Positions 28,699 through 37,929 of a stretch of DNA of 64,000 nt are shown piece after piece. Each line of letters opens with the position of its first letter. Positions within the stretch are counted from its first letter, which is position 1. The notes under the pieces are model-generated. The model had not been told where the DNA came from and ran no database searches. It saw nothing but the letters and a program-made list of their open reading frames with translations. Made by a program: the position numbers and the translations under genes. The stretch is from HGM04593 sp045644465. GTDB lineage: Bacteria > Bacteroidota > Bacteroidia > Bacteroidales > Bacteroidaceae. The stretch covers positions 18,873-82,872 of the forward strand of contig JAZRGV010000029.1 of NCBI GenBank assembly GCA_045644465.1, written 5' to 3'.

Positions 28699-30081
28699 AT
28701 GAAACTTGAAGATATCAAATCGGTATATTTTCTTGGTGCCGGAGGCATTGGTATGAGCGCGCTTGTACGCTATTTCCTTAGCGAGGGCAAGTTCGTTGCC
28801 GGATATGACCGCACACCAAGTGCACTCACCGGCAAGCTCATTGAGGAAGGAGCGCGGTTGCACTTCGACGAGAGTGTAGAACTTATTCCCGACGAGTGTA
28901 GCAACCCGGCTGATACATTGGTGATATTCACCCCCGCCATACCAAGCAACCATAAAGAACTGGAATATTTCAAAAGCCGAGGGTTTGACATAAAGAAACG
29001 CGCCGAGGTGCTTGGAATAATAACAAAAGGAAAGTCGGGCGTATGCGCAGCCGGAACACACGGAAAGACAACTACATCTACTATGACTGCGCACTTGTTG
29101 CATCAGTCACACGTAGATTGCGCGGCATTCCTTGGTGGCATATCCAAGAACTACAAGAGTAATCTCATCTTGAGCAACAAGAGCGATCTGGTTGTTATTG
29201 AAGCCGACGAATACGACCGTTCATTCCTGCATCTTGAGCCATATATAGCCACAATAACATCGGCCGACCCCGACCATCTGGATATATACGGTAACAAAGA
29301 GAACTACCTTGAAGCATTTGCGCAGTTCACCGAGAGAATAAGAGAGAACGGATACCTTATAATACACGAAGGGCTTGAGGTTGTGCCACGCACAAAGCCA
29401 AGTGTAAAGACATATACCTACGGACGCGAAAGCGGTGATTTCCATGCCGAAAATATAAGAATAGGTAACGGACGTATCGTTATTGACTATGTTTCGCCAT
29501 GGCAGAAGATTGAAGATGTGGAATTGGGAGTACCTGTAAGTATAAACATTGAGAACGGAGTTGCATCTATGGCAATGGCCGAGATATGCGGAGCAACAGC
29601 AAGCGAACTAAAGGAGGGAATGGCAAGCTTTGCGGGTGCCGACAGGCGTTTCGATTTTCACATCAAACGCGATGACCTTGTGTTGTTGAGCGACTATGCC
29701 CACCACCCCGACGAGGTACGCGCCTGCGCTAAATCGCTAAAGGAACTCTACAAGAACAAGAAAGTAACCGCACTTTTTCAGCCACATTTATATAGTCGTA
29801 CAGCCGATTTTTACAAAGAGTTTGCACAAAGCCTCTCATTGTTCGACAAGGTAATTCTTGTTGACATATACCCTGCACGCGAAGAGCCTATACCGGGCGT
29901 CACAAGCAAACTCATTTACGACTGTCTCGACGAGAATATAGAGAAAGCGATGTGCAGCAGAAAGGATGTACTCGAATGCATAGAAAAAGAGAAAGAGAAT
30001 ATCGAAGTACTTGTTTCCCTTGGAGCAGGAGATATAGAAAACGACATTCCAGAAATGAAAAGAATACTTGAAAACAGATAA
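28699..30081 (+). CDS. murC: UDP-N-acetylmuramate--L-alanine ligase
   Basis: A 460-residue Mur ligase, the first of the stem-peptide ligases. N-terminal FLGAGGIGMSALVRYFL at residues 11-27; ATP loop AAGTHGKTTTSTMTAHLL near 116; EADEYDRSFLHLEP near 170; and SDYAHHPDEV near 332. It is followed directly by ftsQ. All catalytic elements are present. Confidence 0.97.
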   Translation: MKLEDIKSVYFLGAGGIGMSALVRYFLSEGKFVAGYDRTPSALTGKLIEEGARLHFDESVELIPDECSNPADTLVIFTPAIPSNHKELEYFKSRGFDIKKRAEVLGIITKGKSGVCAAGTHGKTTTSTMTAHLLHQSHVDCAAFLGGISKNYKSNLILSNKSDLVVIEADEYDRSFLHLEPYIATITSADPDHLDIYGNKENYLEAFAQFTERIRENGYLIIHEGLEVVPRTKPSVKTYTYGRESGDFHAENIRIGNGRIVIDYVSPWQKIEDVELGVPVSINIENGVASMAMAEICGATASELKEGMASFAGADRRFDFHIKRDDLVLLSDYAHHPDEVRACAKSLKELYKNKKVTALFQPHLYSRTADFYKEFAQSLSLFDKVILVDIYPAREEPIPGVTSKLIYDCLDENIEKAMCSRKDVLECIEKEKENIEVLVSLGAGDIENDIPEMKRILENR

Positions 30082-30813
30082 ATGTTCAAACGAATACTAA
30101 AATATTTGCTTGTTGCAATAATTGTATGTTATACATTTTTTGCACTGGTTATAATTCCGTCGAAAGAAAAGAGCGGAATATGCCGTGGCGTGCTTATAAA
30201 TGTAAACGACAACGACCTGGCAATCATAAGTAGCGACGAAGTGATGGAGATTCTCAAGAAAGAGGAGCTGGACCCTACTGACAAGGAGATCAATAGCTTC
30301 AACTGCCATGACATCGAACACTTCATAGACAACATATCGCTGATAGAGAAGAGTCAGGTATATAAAAGTATAAAAGGATACACAATAATAGATATTGACT
30401 GCCGCATCCCAATCATAAAAGTCTATGACAAGAACAATAATGTTTACCACATAGACGAGAACGGCAATATTGTACGTGGAATACATAAAGCACTGCATCT
30501 TCCCATTGCCAACGGATTCATCGACGACAGCATTGCCACCAATGAGGTTATGGAAATTGCAAAAGCAATAAACGAGGACAAATTCTGGAGTTCACAGATA
30601 GAACAGATATATTTCGACAACGACCGTCGCATAACAATGGTTCCGCGCGTAGGTAACCACGTAATAGAATTTGGTGAAGCCGAGAATATAGAAAACAAAT
30701 TGGACAAGCTCCATACATTCTACCTTAACGGTATGAACACTGTTGGCTGGAACAAATACAGCAAAATAAACATTGAAATTAAAGACAAAGTTATCTGCAC
30801 ACAAAGAAAATAG
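30082..30813 (+). CDS. ftsQ: Cell division protein FtsQ/DivIB-like
   Basis: A 243-residue bitopic protein: short basic start, one membrane helix (YLLVAIIVCYTFFALVII, about 9-26), then a POTRA-like domain beginning near residue 40 and a beta-rich domain with IDIDCRIPIIKVYDKNNNVYH near 105. FtsQ links early and late divisome proteins. Conservation is low, but topology and position between murC and ftsA are diagnostic. Confidence 0.88.
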   Translation: MFKRILKYLLVAIIVCYTFFALVIIPSKEKSGICRGVLINVNDNDLAIISSDEVMEILKKEELDPTDKEINSFNCHDIEHFIDNISLIEKSQVYKSIKGYTIIDIDCRIPIIKVYDKNNNVYHIDENGNIVRGIHKALHLPIANGFIDDSIATNEVMEIAKAINEDKFWSSQIEQIYFDNDRRITMVPRVGNHVIEFGEAENIENKLDKLHTFYLNGMNTVGWNKYSKINIEIKDKVICTQRK

Positions 30814-30816
30814 CAT

Positions 30817-32193
30817 ATGATAAGAACCGATTACATAACAGCCATTGAGATAAGTTCATCAAAGATCTCTGGAACCGTAGGTGTAAACACATACGAAGGC
30901 ATCAAGATTCTGGCAGCTGCAAGCATTCCGGTAGAAGGATTTATTTCGAAAGGTGTTGTACGCAACGTTGACGAAACCAGCAATGCGCTTAACCGCATCA
31001 TAAACTCACTCGAAGAGAAACTCGACAATGTTGCCATCAAAAGAGCCTATATATCCCTTGCCGGACTCACTATGCAGTCAATAAAATCAAAAGTGGTACG
31101 CGAGTTCGACTGTTACACAAAAATAACACAGGATATAATCAACGGGATGGTCGAGGAAAACGACAATTCCTTCAACACCCCACAAGGATACCGACGAGTA
31201 GAAGCCATTAGCCAGGAATACAAGCTCGATGGCAAGCCCGACAAGAACCCTGTTGGTGCACCTACACGACACATCGAAGGAAACTATTTGAATATCATCG
31301 TTAAAGAGCAGTTCCTTGACCAGCTCAACGACTGCTTCAGACAGGCTGAGATTGATATTGAGGATAGCTTCTGCGCAGCACGTATGGATGCCGACATTAT
31401 ATTGCCGGCCGACGCAAGACGCAATGGTTGCGCCCTTGTAAACATTGGAGCAGACACAACCACCATTGTAATATACAAAAACGATATGATGCGCAAACTT
31501 GCTGTTGTACCGTTGGGCAGCAACAATATTACAATGGACCTTTGCTCATTGCAGATTTCAAAGAACGAAGCAGAAGAAATCAAGATAACACATGGTTATA
31601 AACCGGCAAACGGTGATATATGCTCTGTTGACAGCGACACTGTAAACAATGTAATAGGTGCAAGAATGAACGAGATTCTTCAAAACGTAAAATACCAGAT
31701 AGAAGAGTCTAACGAAAATGTAGTACACATAATTTTTACCGGAGGTGGTTCAAAGCTCAAGAACTTTGAGTTGCTGCTGGATGAATATATTCCAAACTAC
31801 AGATGCAATATTGTTTCAGAACCGAAGTTCAGCCTTATAAGCAGCAACGGCGTGAACCTGAATGGAATTTTCTCGACTGCTCTCTACAGCCTTCTTAAAC
31901 TAGGAAGCGTAAATTGTTGCGAAGAGCTGAAACCTGCAACATACACTCCACCTGTAGAGCAGAAGCTGGAATTCCTTGAAAACGACGAGCTACAGGAGGA
32001 GATAAAAGAAGAGCCACAGAAGCCAAAAGAGGAAAACAAAAAGGAGGAGAGCGCACCAAAGAACACCTCTACCAAGAAACCGTCGAAATGGAGCAAACTT
32101 ATAGACACTGTAAAAAACACAGTTACCCAAGGAACACTTGATTTTATTGGACAAATCACTGAAGATGACGACGCAGACAACAATAACAAATAA
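30817..32193 (+). CDS. ftsA: Cell division actin-like ATPase FtsA
   Basis: A 458-residue actin-fold protein that tethers FtsZ to the membrane. TAIEISSSKISGTVG near the start is phosphate-1; VNIGADTTTIVIYKNDMM near 208 is phosphate-2; and IIFTGGGSKLKNFELLL near 305 is the adenosine motif. After about residue 370 comes a charged low-complexity linker rich in Glu, Lys and Pro, ending in WSKLIDTVKNTVTQGTLDFI, which could be the amphipathic membrane-targeting helix. The linker is long compared with the E. coli protein. Confidence 0.95.
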   Translation: MIRTDYITAIEISSSKISGTVGVNTYEGIKILAAASIPVEGFISKGVVRNVDETSNALNRIINSLEEKLDNVAIKRAYISLAGLTMQSIKSKVVREFDCYTKITQDIINGMVEENDNSFNTPQGYRRVEAISQEYKLDGKPDKNPVGAPTRHIEGNYLNIIVKEQFLDQLNDCFRQAEIDIEDSFCAARMDADIILPADARRNGCALVNIGADTTTIVIYKNDMMRKLAVVPLGSNNITMDLCSLQISKNEAEEIKITHGYKPANGDICSVDSDTVNNVIGARMNEILQNVKYQIEESNENVVHIIFTGGGSKLKNFELLLDEYIPNYRCNIVSEPKFSLISSNGVNLNGIFSTALYSLLKLGSVNCCEELKPATYTPPVEQKLEFLENDELQEEIKEEPQKPKEENKKEESAPKNTSTKKPSKWSKLIDTVKNTVTQGTLDFIGQITEDDDADNNNK

Positions 32194-32210
32194 AAATGAT
32201 ACAATAGAGT

Positions 32211-33590
32211 ATGAATATGAATGAACCTATAAAGAAAAGCCTTCCATTTGCCATTCCTACGGACGCACCAAGAATAATAAAAGTAATAGGTGTCGGTGGT
32301 GGAGGAAGCAATGCCGTACACAACATGTACCGCAAGGGCATACACAATGTATCATTTGTTGTATGCAACACCGACATACAGGCACTGCAGAATTCACCTA
32401 TACCCAAGAAGATACAGCTTGGACAAACTATAACAGAGGGACTCGGAGCCGGAAATGACCCCGAGGTGGCACGCTGTGCAGCCGAAGAGAGCCGCGAAGA
32501 GATAGCCAACCTCTTTAACGACGGCACAAAGATGGCATTCATCACTGCCGGCATGGGAGGAGGTACAGGAACAGGTGCAGCACCTGTCGTTGCCGAAATA
32601 GCAAAGAGCCTTGGTATTCTAACTGTAGGAATTGTAACCATTCCCTTCAAGTTCGAAATGACCGGCAAGATAAAGCAGGCCCTCAAAGGTGTAATAGAGA
32701 TTTCAAAGCATGTCGATGCATTACTTGTTATCAACAATCAGCGTCTTATCGACATTTATCCAAAGTTGAATGTAACCGAGGGTTTTCGCATTGTTGACGA
32801 CGTGTTGACAACAGCCACCAAGAGTATTGCCGAAATCATAACAGCTCGTGGCACCATCAACCTCGACTTCCGCGATGTAAGCAAGATTCTTAAAAACGGT
32901 GGTGTAGCCATAATGAGCTATGGCATAGAGAAAGGCGAGATGCGTGTTTCACGCGCATTCAAAAGTGCTATGCACTCACCTTTGCTGAACGACAACGACA
33001 TCTATAAATCGAAAAAAATTCTTTTCAACATATACCATAACCCCAACGACCCGGTCCGCGTTGAGGAGATGGCAGAAGTTGAGACATTCATGGAGCAGTT
33101 CAAAGATGAGAACATAGAACTCATATGGGGCTTGAGCCAGGATTTGAACCTTGAAAAGGGAGAAGTCAAGGTAACAGTACTTGCTACCGGCTTCGGAATG
33201 AAAGATATACCCGACATGCAACCAATCATCCAAAAGGACGAAGCCCTGGAAAAGGAACTTTCACGTGCCGAACAGGAGAAAAGGCAAAAAGAGGAGCAGA
33301 AACTAGAGAACATGCTCGAAGTATTCTATAAACCCGATTTCAAGGTTTACATCTTTAAAGGTGAGGATATGTACAACGAGGAACTTCTTGCCGCACTTGA
33401 CAACTCTCCTACATACAGCCGCTCCGCACAGGAACTTGAAAGAATTATGGAAATACCGTCAGCCACATCACAGCCCGTCAAGAGCACTGCCATAGAGGAG
33501 ATAAACACCGCAACACCCGATGAGGAGATACTAAACAACGAAGGCGAAGAATATGTTGAACAGGAAAACAATTCAGAAACAATACAATAA
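32211..33590 (+). CDS. ftsZ: Cell division tubulin-like GTPase FtsZ
   Basis: A 459-residue tubulin homologue that forms the division ring. GTP-binding elements: VIGVGGGGSNAVHNMY near residue 24, the tubulin signature GMGGGTGTGAAPVVAEIAK near 117, and the synergy-loop region NLDFRDVSKIL near 220. After the globular core (about 330 residues) there is a Glu/Lys-rich linker, a conserved-looking segment LLAALDNSPTYSRSAQELE near 390, and an acidic tail ending SETIQ without the DIPxFLR-type peptide of E. coli FtsZ. Confidence 0.97.
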   Translation: MNMNEPIKKSLPFAIPTDAPRIIKVIGVGGGGSNAVHNMYRKGIHNVSFVVCNTDIQALQNSPIPKKIQLGQTITEGLGAGNDPEVARCAAEESREEIANLFNDGTKMAFITAGMGGGTGTGAAPVVAEIAKSLGILTVGIVTIPFKFEMTGKIKQALKGVIEISKHVDALLVINNQRLIDIYPKLNVTEGFRIVDDVLTTATKSIAEIITARGTINLDFRDVSKILKNGGVAIMSYGIEKGEMRVSRAFKSAMHSPLLNDNDIYKSKKILFNIYHNPNDPVRVEEMAEVETFMEQFKDENIELIWGLSQDLNLEKGEVKVTVLATGFGMKDIPDMQPIIQKDEALEKELSRAEQEKRQKEEQKLENMLEVFYKPDFKVYIFKGEDMYNEELLAALDNSPTYSRSAQELERIMEIPSATSQPVKSTAIEEINTATPDEEILNNEGEEYVEQENNSETIQ

Positions 33591-33595
33591 TTAAT

Positions 33596-34048
33596 ATGGA
33601 ACTTTTTGACATTATCAGCAACGACATCAAGGATGCGATGAAAGCCAAGGACAAAGTTGCCCTTGATACACTCCGTAATATAAAGAAAGTGCTTCTCGAA
33701 GCAAAGACTGCCCCGGGAGCAGGAGATACTGTAAGCGACGACACAGCAATAAAGATTATTCAGAAACTGGTGAAGCAGGGCAAAGAGTCGGCAGAGCTAT
33801 ACAGTAGCCAGAACCGTCCCGAACTTGCACAGGAGGAACTTGCACAGGTTGCAGTGATGGAACGCTACCTTCCCAAGCAGATGAGCGAAGAGGAAGTTAC
33901 AGCTGTTCTCAAAGAGATCATTGCCCAGACAGGTGCATCAACACCTCAGGATATGGGCAAAGTTATGGGCGTTGCAACAAAACAGCTTGCAGGCAAAGCC
34001 GAGGGCAGAGTAATATCTACAATAGTAAAACAACTTCTGCAGAACTAA
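33596..34048 (+). CDS. GatB/YqeY domain protein
   Basis: A 150-residue helical protein of the YqeY family, related to the tRNA-binding tail of the GatB subunit of glutamyl-tRNA amidotransferase. Typical text: ISNDIKDAMKAKDKVALDTL at residues 7-26, QGKESAELYSSQNRPELAQEE near 58, and MGKVMGVATKQLAGKAEGR near 120. Its exact role is unknown. It follows ftsZ by five bases, closing the dcw transcript, and its stop overlaps the stop of convergent recO. Confidence 0.92.
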   Translation: MELFDIISNDIKDAMKAKDKVALDTLRNIKKVLLEAKTAPGAGDTVSDDTAIKIIQKLVKQGKESAELYSSQNRPELAQEELAQVAVMERYLPKQMSEEEVTAVLKEIIAQTGASTPQDMGKVMGVATKQLAGKAEGRVISTIVKQLLQN

Positions 34049-34770
34049 TCGAACAGCTCTTTTAGAATATCCAAAGACTTCAGTTTTGGAAAATCGGGAA
34101 TATGCAAACGATAATACTCTATCAGAATTGCGAGGTACATGCCTCGCAATTCTCTGTTTAAGGCAAGCGTATGCATAGAGTCGAAACCCGTACACAGCAA
34201 AGAGGTAAAGAAAGCGGCATCTTCGGGCACAAGAAAATGAGCGTGCAACGGTTGCTCGCCTGCGACACATCCCTGTAGCAGGTCGATATACCTTCCGGGT
34301 GCATAATCATCAACATTTGGATATATTCCTATGTAGCGTAATAGTTGAGACAGGAATACTATATGAAAATCGGCATATCCATTTTCAAGGTTATCAAACA
34401 GCATAAACGAACTATCAAGGAATTCATACAATGCCGCATCGCCTTCCTCTTCACGCAGAGAATACGCAAGTACTTCGGCCAGGAAGAGAGCTATCGATGA
34501 CTTCACTATATTAAAAGGAATAGAGGAATACATTGCATAGGGCTGTACGTCGCTTATGCGCGACAGCTGCCTGCCCCGTCGGCACGAAGCCGTAAACGTA
34601 AGCATAGACAACGGTTGGAAAAGAACACTGCGCACCTTGCTTCTCTTGCTTCTCGAAACCGGCGCAAGAAAAGATAGGCGGCCGCACTGACGCGTAAACA
34701 CATCGACAATCATAAGAGAGTCGTTATACTTCAATGTACGCAGTACAATTCCATCAAATTTCTCTGTCAT
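34045..34770 (-). CDS. recO: DNA repair protein RecO
   Basis: A 241-residue protein starting at ATG 34770 (MTEKFDGIVLRTLKYNDS), the usual N-terminal OB-fold start for Bacteroidetes RecO. A longer frame reaching 34893 would run over the tRNA-Glu promoter and is rejected. RecO works with RecF and RecR to load RecA on SSB-coated single strands. The final quarter carries a 12-bp hairpin (34124-34153) that may also stop transcripts arriving from yqeY. The stop overlaps that of yqeY by three bases. Confidence 0.9.
   Translation of the reverse strand: MTEKFDGIVLRTLKYNDSLMIVDVFTRQCGRLSFLAPVSRSKRSKVRSVLFQPLSMLTFTASCRRGRQLSRISDVQPYAMYSSIPFNIVKSSIALFLAEVLAYSLREEEGDAALYEFLDSSFMLFDNLENGYADFHIVFLSQLLRYIGIYPNVDDYAPGRYIDLLQGCVAGEQPLHAHFLVPEDAAFFTSLLCTGFDSMHTLALNRELRGMYLAILIEYYRLHIPDFPKLKSLDILKELFD
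34124..34153 (+). terminator. Hairpin inside recO coding sequence, possible terminator for the dcw/yqeY transcript
   Basis: A perfect 12-bp inverted repeat: 34124-34135 (AGAATTGCGAGG) and 34142-34153, loop TACATG. It lies 76 bases past the yqeY stop on the plus strand. No long U-run follows, so termination is uncertain, but no other hairpin was found between yqeY and the tRNA. Confidence 0.35.
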
Positions 34771-34823
34771 TTCCGTAAAAAATAGATTTTCTGTTACAAA
34801 ACTATAAAAAAAAGTCGAAAAAG

Positions 34824-34854
34824 TTTGCCAGTTTAAAAAAAGGTTGTACCTTTG
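34824..34854 (+). promoter_or_regulatory. Promoter of tRNA-Glu (and probably rpsT)
   Basis: TTTG (34824-34827), 19-bp spacer, TACCTTTG (34847-34854): a full match to the Bacteroidetes housekeeping promoter, 58 bases before the mature tRNA 5' end. Confidence 0.85.
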
Positions 34855-34912
34855 CATTCGCTTTGAATAACAAAGCTTATCTAAAGCACTCAAAAGGTGC
34901 GAAATAAAGGCT

Positions 34913-34984
34913 GGCCCATTCGTCTATCGGCTAGGACGCAAGATTTTCATTCTTGAAAGAGGGGTTCGATTCCCCTATGGGCTA
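34913..34984 (+). tRNA. tRNA-Glu (UUC anticodon)
   Basis: A 72-base cloverleaf. The acceptor stem pairs GGCCCAT with ATGGGCT (first pair G-U); the anticodon stem is CAAGA/TCTTG around loop TTTTCAT, giving anticodon TTC; the T-arm is GGGG TTCGATT CCCC; the discriminator is A. CCA is not encoded. It precedes rpsT by 31 bases and likely shares its transcript. Confidence 0.97.
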
Positions 34985-35015
34985 CAAGTAAAACTAAAAA
35001 AAATAATTAAAAGAG

Positions 35016-35270
35016 ATGGCAAACCACAAATCATCACTTAAGAGAATAAGACAAACAGAGAAGAGAAATCTTCAGAATCGTTATTTCGGAAAGAACATCC
35101 GTTCAGCAGTTCGTGGCCTTCGCGCTATGACAGACAAGAACGAAGCTTTGGCAAAATTCCCCGAAGTTCAGAAGATGCTTGACAGAATGGCTAAGCGTGG
35201 TCTTATCCACAAGAATAAGGCAGCTAACCTCAAATCAGGCCTCTGCGCTAATATCGCAAAATTAGCCTAA
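35016..35270 (+). CDS. rpsT: 30S ribosomal protein S20
   Basis: An 84-residue, strongly basic protein starting MANHKSSLKRIRQTEKRN, the standard S20 N-terminus, with IHKNKAANLKSGL near the C-terminus. It binds 16S rRNA early in small-subunit assembly. It lies between tRNA-Glu and gyrB and is followed by two hairpins. Confidence 0.97.
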   Translation: MANHKSSLKRIRQTEKRNLQNRYFGKNIRSAVRGLRAMTDKNEALAKFPEVQKMLDRMAKRGLIHKNKAANLKSGLCANIAKLA

Positions 35271-35300
35271 TTTATTGAAACATATATTTACCGAACAAGA

Positions 35301-35324
35301 GGCTGGAAATTATTCCAGCCTTTT
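35301..35324 (+). terminator. Terminator after rpsT
   Basis: Stem GGCTGGAA / TTCCAGCC (35301-35308, 35313-35320), loop ATTA, followed by TTTT; 30 bases after the rpsT stop. Confidence 0.75.
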
Positions 35325-35377
35325 CGTGTTGTCATAAAGACAAAACTTTAAAACACATTAGCATACAACCGTAGCAG

Positions 35378-35404
35378 ATAGCATCATTAATGATGCTATT
35401 TTTA
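35378..35404 (+). terminator. Second hairpin between rpsT and gyrB (22-bp palindrome with T-tract)
   Basis: 35378-35399 is a perfect palindrome of two 11-base arms centred on TTAA, directly followed by TTTTT. It can act as a backup terminator for rpsT; a protein-binding operator for gyrB is an alternative. Confidence 0.55.
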
Positions 35405-35414
35405 TTTGTCAAAG

Positions 35415-35446
35415 TTTGCGAAATAGAGTGTTTTTTGTTAACTTTG
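35415..35446 (+). promoter_or_regulatory. Promoter of gyrB
   Basis: TTTG (35415-35418), 20-bp spacer, TAACTTTG (35439-35446), 28 bases before the gyrB ATG. Confidence 0.75.
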
Positions 35447-35474
35447 TTGAGTTATTAAGGTTATAAAATCAACT

Positions 35475-37436
35475 ATGAGCGAAGAAATTAACAAAAGCAC
35501 AGCAGCCAGCTATTCAGCCGACAGCATTCAAGTACTCGAAGGCCTGGAAGCTGTACGCAAGCGCCCTGCCATGTATATTGGCGACATCAGCGAGAAGGGA
35601 CTCCATCACTTGGTTTACGAGGTTGTGGACAACTCTATCGACGAAGCGATGGCGGGCTTCTGTACACACATAAACGTAACCATCAACCCAGGCAACTCAA
35701 TCACCGTTCAGGATAATGGCCGTGGCATCCCCGTTGATATGCACGAGAAGGAGGGACGCTCCGCACTCGAAGTAGTAATGACAGTGTTGCATGCCGGTGG
35801 TAAGTTCAACAAAGATTCATACAAGGTTTCAGGAGGTTTGCATGGTGTAGGTGTATCGTGCGTTAACGCCTTGTCAACCCATATGAAGACCGAAGTTTTC
35901 CGCGATGGCAAGCACTACGTACAGAACTACTCTTGCGGTAAACCACTCGAAGCCGTTCACTGCGTTGGAGAGACCAACTTGAGAGGTACAAAACAGACAT
36001 TCCAGCCCGACGATTCAATCTTTATCGTTTCGGAATACCAATACCAGATTCTCGCAACACGTCTGCGCGAACTTGCATACCTTAACGCAGGTATCACCAT
36101 CACACTCACCGACGAGCGCGAGGCCGACGAGAACGGAAATTTCAAAAGTGAGACATTCCACTCAACCGAAGGTTTGAGAGAGTTTGTTCGCCACATCGAC
36201 GCATCACGCACACCACTCATTGGCGATGTGATATACCTCAACACCGAAAAGAACGGCGTACCCATTGAAGCAGCCGTTATATACAATACCGGATACAGCG
36301 AGAACGTACACACATACGTTAATAACATCAACACATATGAAGGCGGTACACACCTTGCAGGTTTCCGCCGAGCACTTACCCGTACACTCAAGAAGTATGC
36401 CGATGACACCAAGGCTCTCGAGAAGGCAAAGGTTGAAATTTCGGGCGAAGACTTCCGCGAGGGTTTGACAGCCATCGTATCGGTAAAAGTTGCAGAACCA
36501 CAGTTCGAAGGACAGACAAAGACCAAGCTCGGTAACAGCGAGGTAACAGGAGCCGTAGATCAGGCCGTTGGAGAAGCACTTGCATACTACCTGGAAGAGC
36601 ACCCCAAAGAGGCAAAGATGATTGTTGACAAGGTTGTTCTTGCCGCTACAGCGCGTATTGCAGCACGCAAGGCACGCGAGAGCGTACAGCGCAAGAGCCC
36701 TATGGGCGGTTGCGGTATGCCTGGTAAGCTTGCCGACTGCTCGGACAAGGACCCGGCAAACTGCGAATTGTTCCTCGTCGAGGGAGACTCTGCGGGCGGT
36801 TCAGCAAAGCAGGGACGCAAGAACAAGTTCCAGGCTATTTTGCCATTGCGCGGTAAGATCCTTAACGTAGAAAAGGTTATGTGGCACAAGGCATTCGAGA
36901 GCGACGAGGTAAACAATATTATACAAGCCATTGGCGTACGCTTTGGACTGGATCCCGAAGACAGCAAGAAAGCCAACATAGAAAAGCTACGCTACCACAA
37001 GATCATCATGATGGCCGATGCCGATGTCGACGGTTCACACATTGGAACACTCATCATGACACTCTTCTACCGCTATATGCCCGAGATTATCGAAGGCGGT
37101 TACTTGTACAAGGCCATGCCACCACTCTACCTATGCTCAAAGGGCAAGGTTAAGAAATACTGCTACAAAGACGAGGAGAAAGACGAGTTCATCAAAGAAT
37201 ACGCAGGTGGCAACGAGAAAGATGTTAACATACAACGCTACAAGGGTCTTGGAGAGATGAACCCCGAGCAGCTATGGACAACCACCATGAACCCGGAGAC
37301 ACGCACCTTAAAACAGGTAACAATCCGCGATGCACAGGAGGCCGACTACATCTTCTCAATGCTCATGGGCGATGACGTAGGACCACGCAGAGAGTTCATT
37401 GAACAGAATGCCACATACGCAAACATCGACGCGTAA
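35475..37436 (+). CDS. gyrB: DNA gyrase subunit B
   Basis: A 653-residue GHKL ATPase subunit of gyrase, which adds negative supercoils to DNA. ATPase motifs: EVVDNSIDEAMAG near residue 49, VQDNGRGIPVDMH near 76, and GGLHGVGVSCVNALS near 119; transducer QTKTKLGN near 345; Toprim EGDSAGGSAKQGRKNKFQAI near 435 with MMADADVDGSHI near 513. The C-terminus ends in YANIDA. Length is typical of the short GyrB form. rpsT is immediately upstream. Confidence 0.96.
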   Translation: MSEEINKSTAASYSADSIQVLEGLEAVRKRPAMYIGDISEKGLHHLVYEVVDNSIDEAMAGFCTHINVTINPGNSITVQDNGRGIPVDMHEKEGRSALEVVMTVLHAGGKFNKDSYKVSGGLHGVGVSCVNALSTHMKTEVFRDGKHYVQNYSCGKPLEAVHCVGETNLRGTKQTFQPDDSIFIVSEYQYQILATRLRELAYLNAGITITLTDEREADENGNFKSETFHSTEGLREFVRHIDASRTPLIGDVIYLNTEKNGVPIEAAVIYNTGYSENVHTYVNNINTYEGGTHLAGFRRALTRTLKKYADDTKALEKAKVEISGEDFREGLTAIVSVKVAEPQFEGQTKTKLGNSEVTGAVDQAVGEALAYYLEEHPKEAKMIVDKVVLAATARIAARKARESVQRKSPMGGCGMPGKLADCSDKDPANCELFLVEGDSAGGSAKQGRKNKFQAILPLRGKILNVEKVMWHKAFESDEVNNIIQAIGVRFGLDPEDSKKANIEKLRYHKIIMMADADVDGSHIGTLIMTLFYRYMPEIIEGGYLYKAMPPLYLCSKGKVKKYCYKDEEKDEFIKEYAGGNEKDVNIQRYKGLGEMNPEQLWTTTMNPETRTLKQVTIRDAQEADYIFSMLMGDDVGPRREFIEQNATYANIDA

Positions 37437-37456
37437 GGCAACACCATAACACCAAA

Positions 37457-37496
37457 CACAAAGGGTGGCTCAAAACATTTTGAGCCACCCTTTGTG
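37457..37496 (+). terminator. Hairpin after gyrB
   Basis: A 19-bp perfect stem (37457-37475 with 37478-37496) with a two-base loop, 20 bases past the gyrB stop. No long U-tract follows, so it may terminate with help or protect the 3' end. The rest of 37500-37850 is AT-rich with nothing further recognised. Confidence 0.65.
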
Positions 37497-37851
37497 CAAA
37501 TATACAAAAAAAATCACGCAAAGAGCGTGCAAACCTCAAGAATGCAGACAACCAAGCGCAAACAAACATTAAAAAACTAGTACAACAACAGGGTTTTTTA
37601 ACCCTTCTCATCATTGTATTATCACACACACCTAACAACCCTCCCCAATAAAGCAATATATAAAAAAACGTATAATATAATTCTTTTTTTGACAATTTTG
37701 AACAAAAACGCTTTGCATCAACAACATAAAAACAAGAAAAGGGAAATTACTCTTTTTGCCACTTTTCGTCATCATTTATATCAAAAAATAGCATTTTCAC
37801 GCATAAAACGATGAAAATTAATCACTAAAAGCAAAATAATTGCAAAATAAT

Positions 37852-37882
37852 TTTGTTTTCACGTTAAGAGTTTATACCTTTG
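37852..37882 (+). promoter_or_regulatory. Promoter of the lysine-rich repeat protein
   Basis: TTTG (37852-37855), 19-bp spacer, TACCTTTG (37875-37882). A full consensus promoter like that of tRNA-Glu, suggesting strong constitutive transcription; 48 bases before the ATG. Confidence 0.85.
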
Positions 37883-37929
37883 CGCTCCGTTTTGAAAAAG
37901 GATATTTTTTTACTAAAATTTTATAAATA

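Noticed and set aside
34771..34893. N-terminal extension of recO
   Set aside because: Would cross the tRNA-Glu promoter and add residues not seen in RecO; ATG 34770 gives the usual start.
37496..37503. Minus-strand TATATTTG after gyrB as a promoter
   Set aside because: It would transcribe antisense into gyrB with no supported gene; AT-rich context makes a chance match likely.
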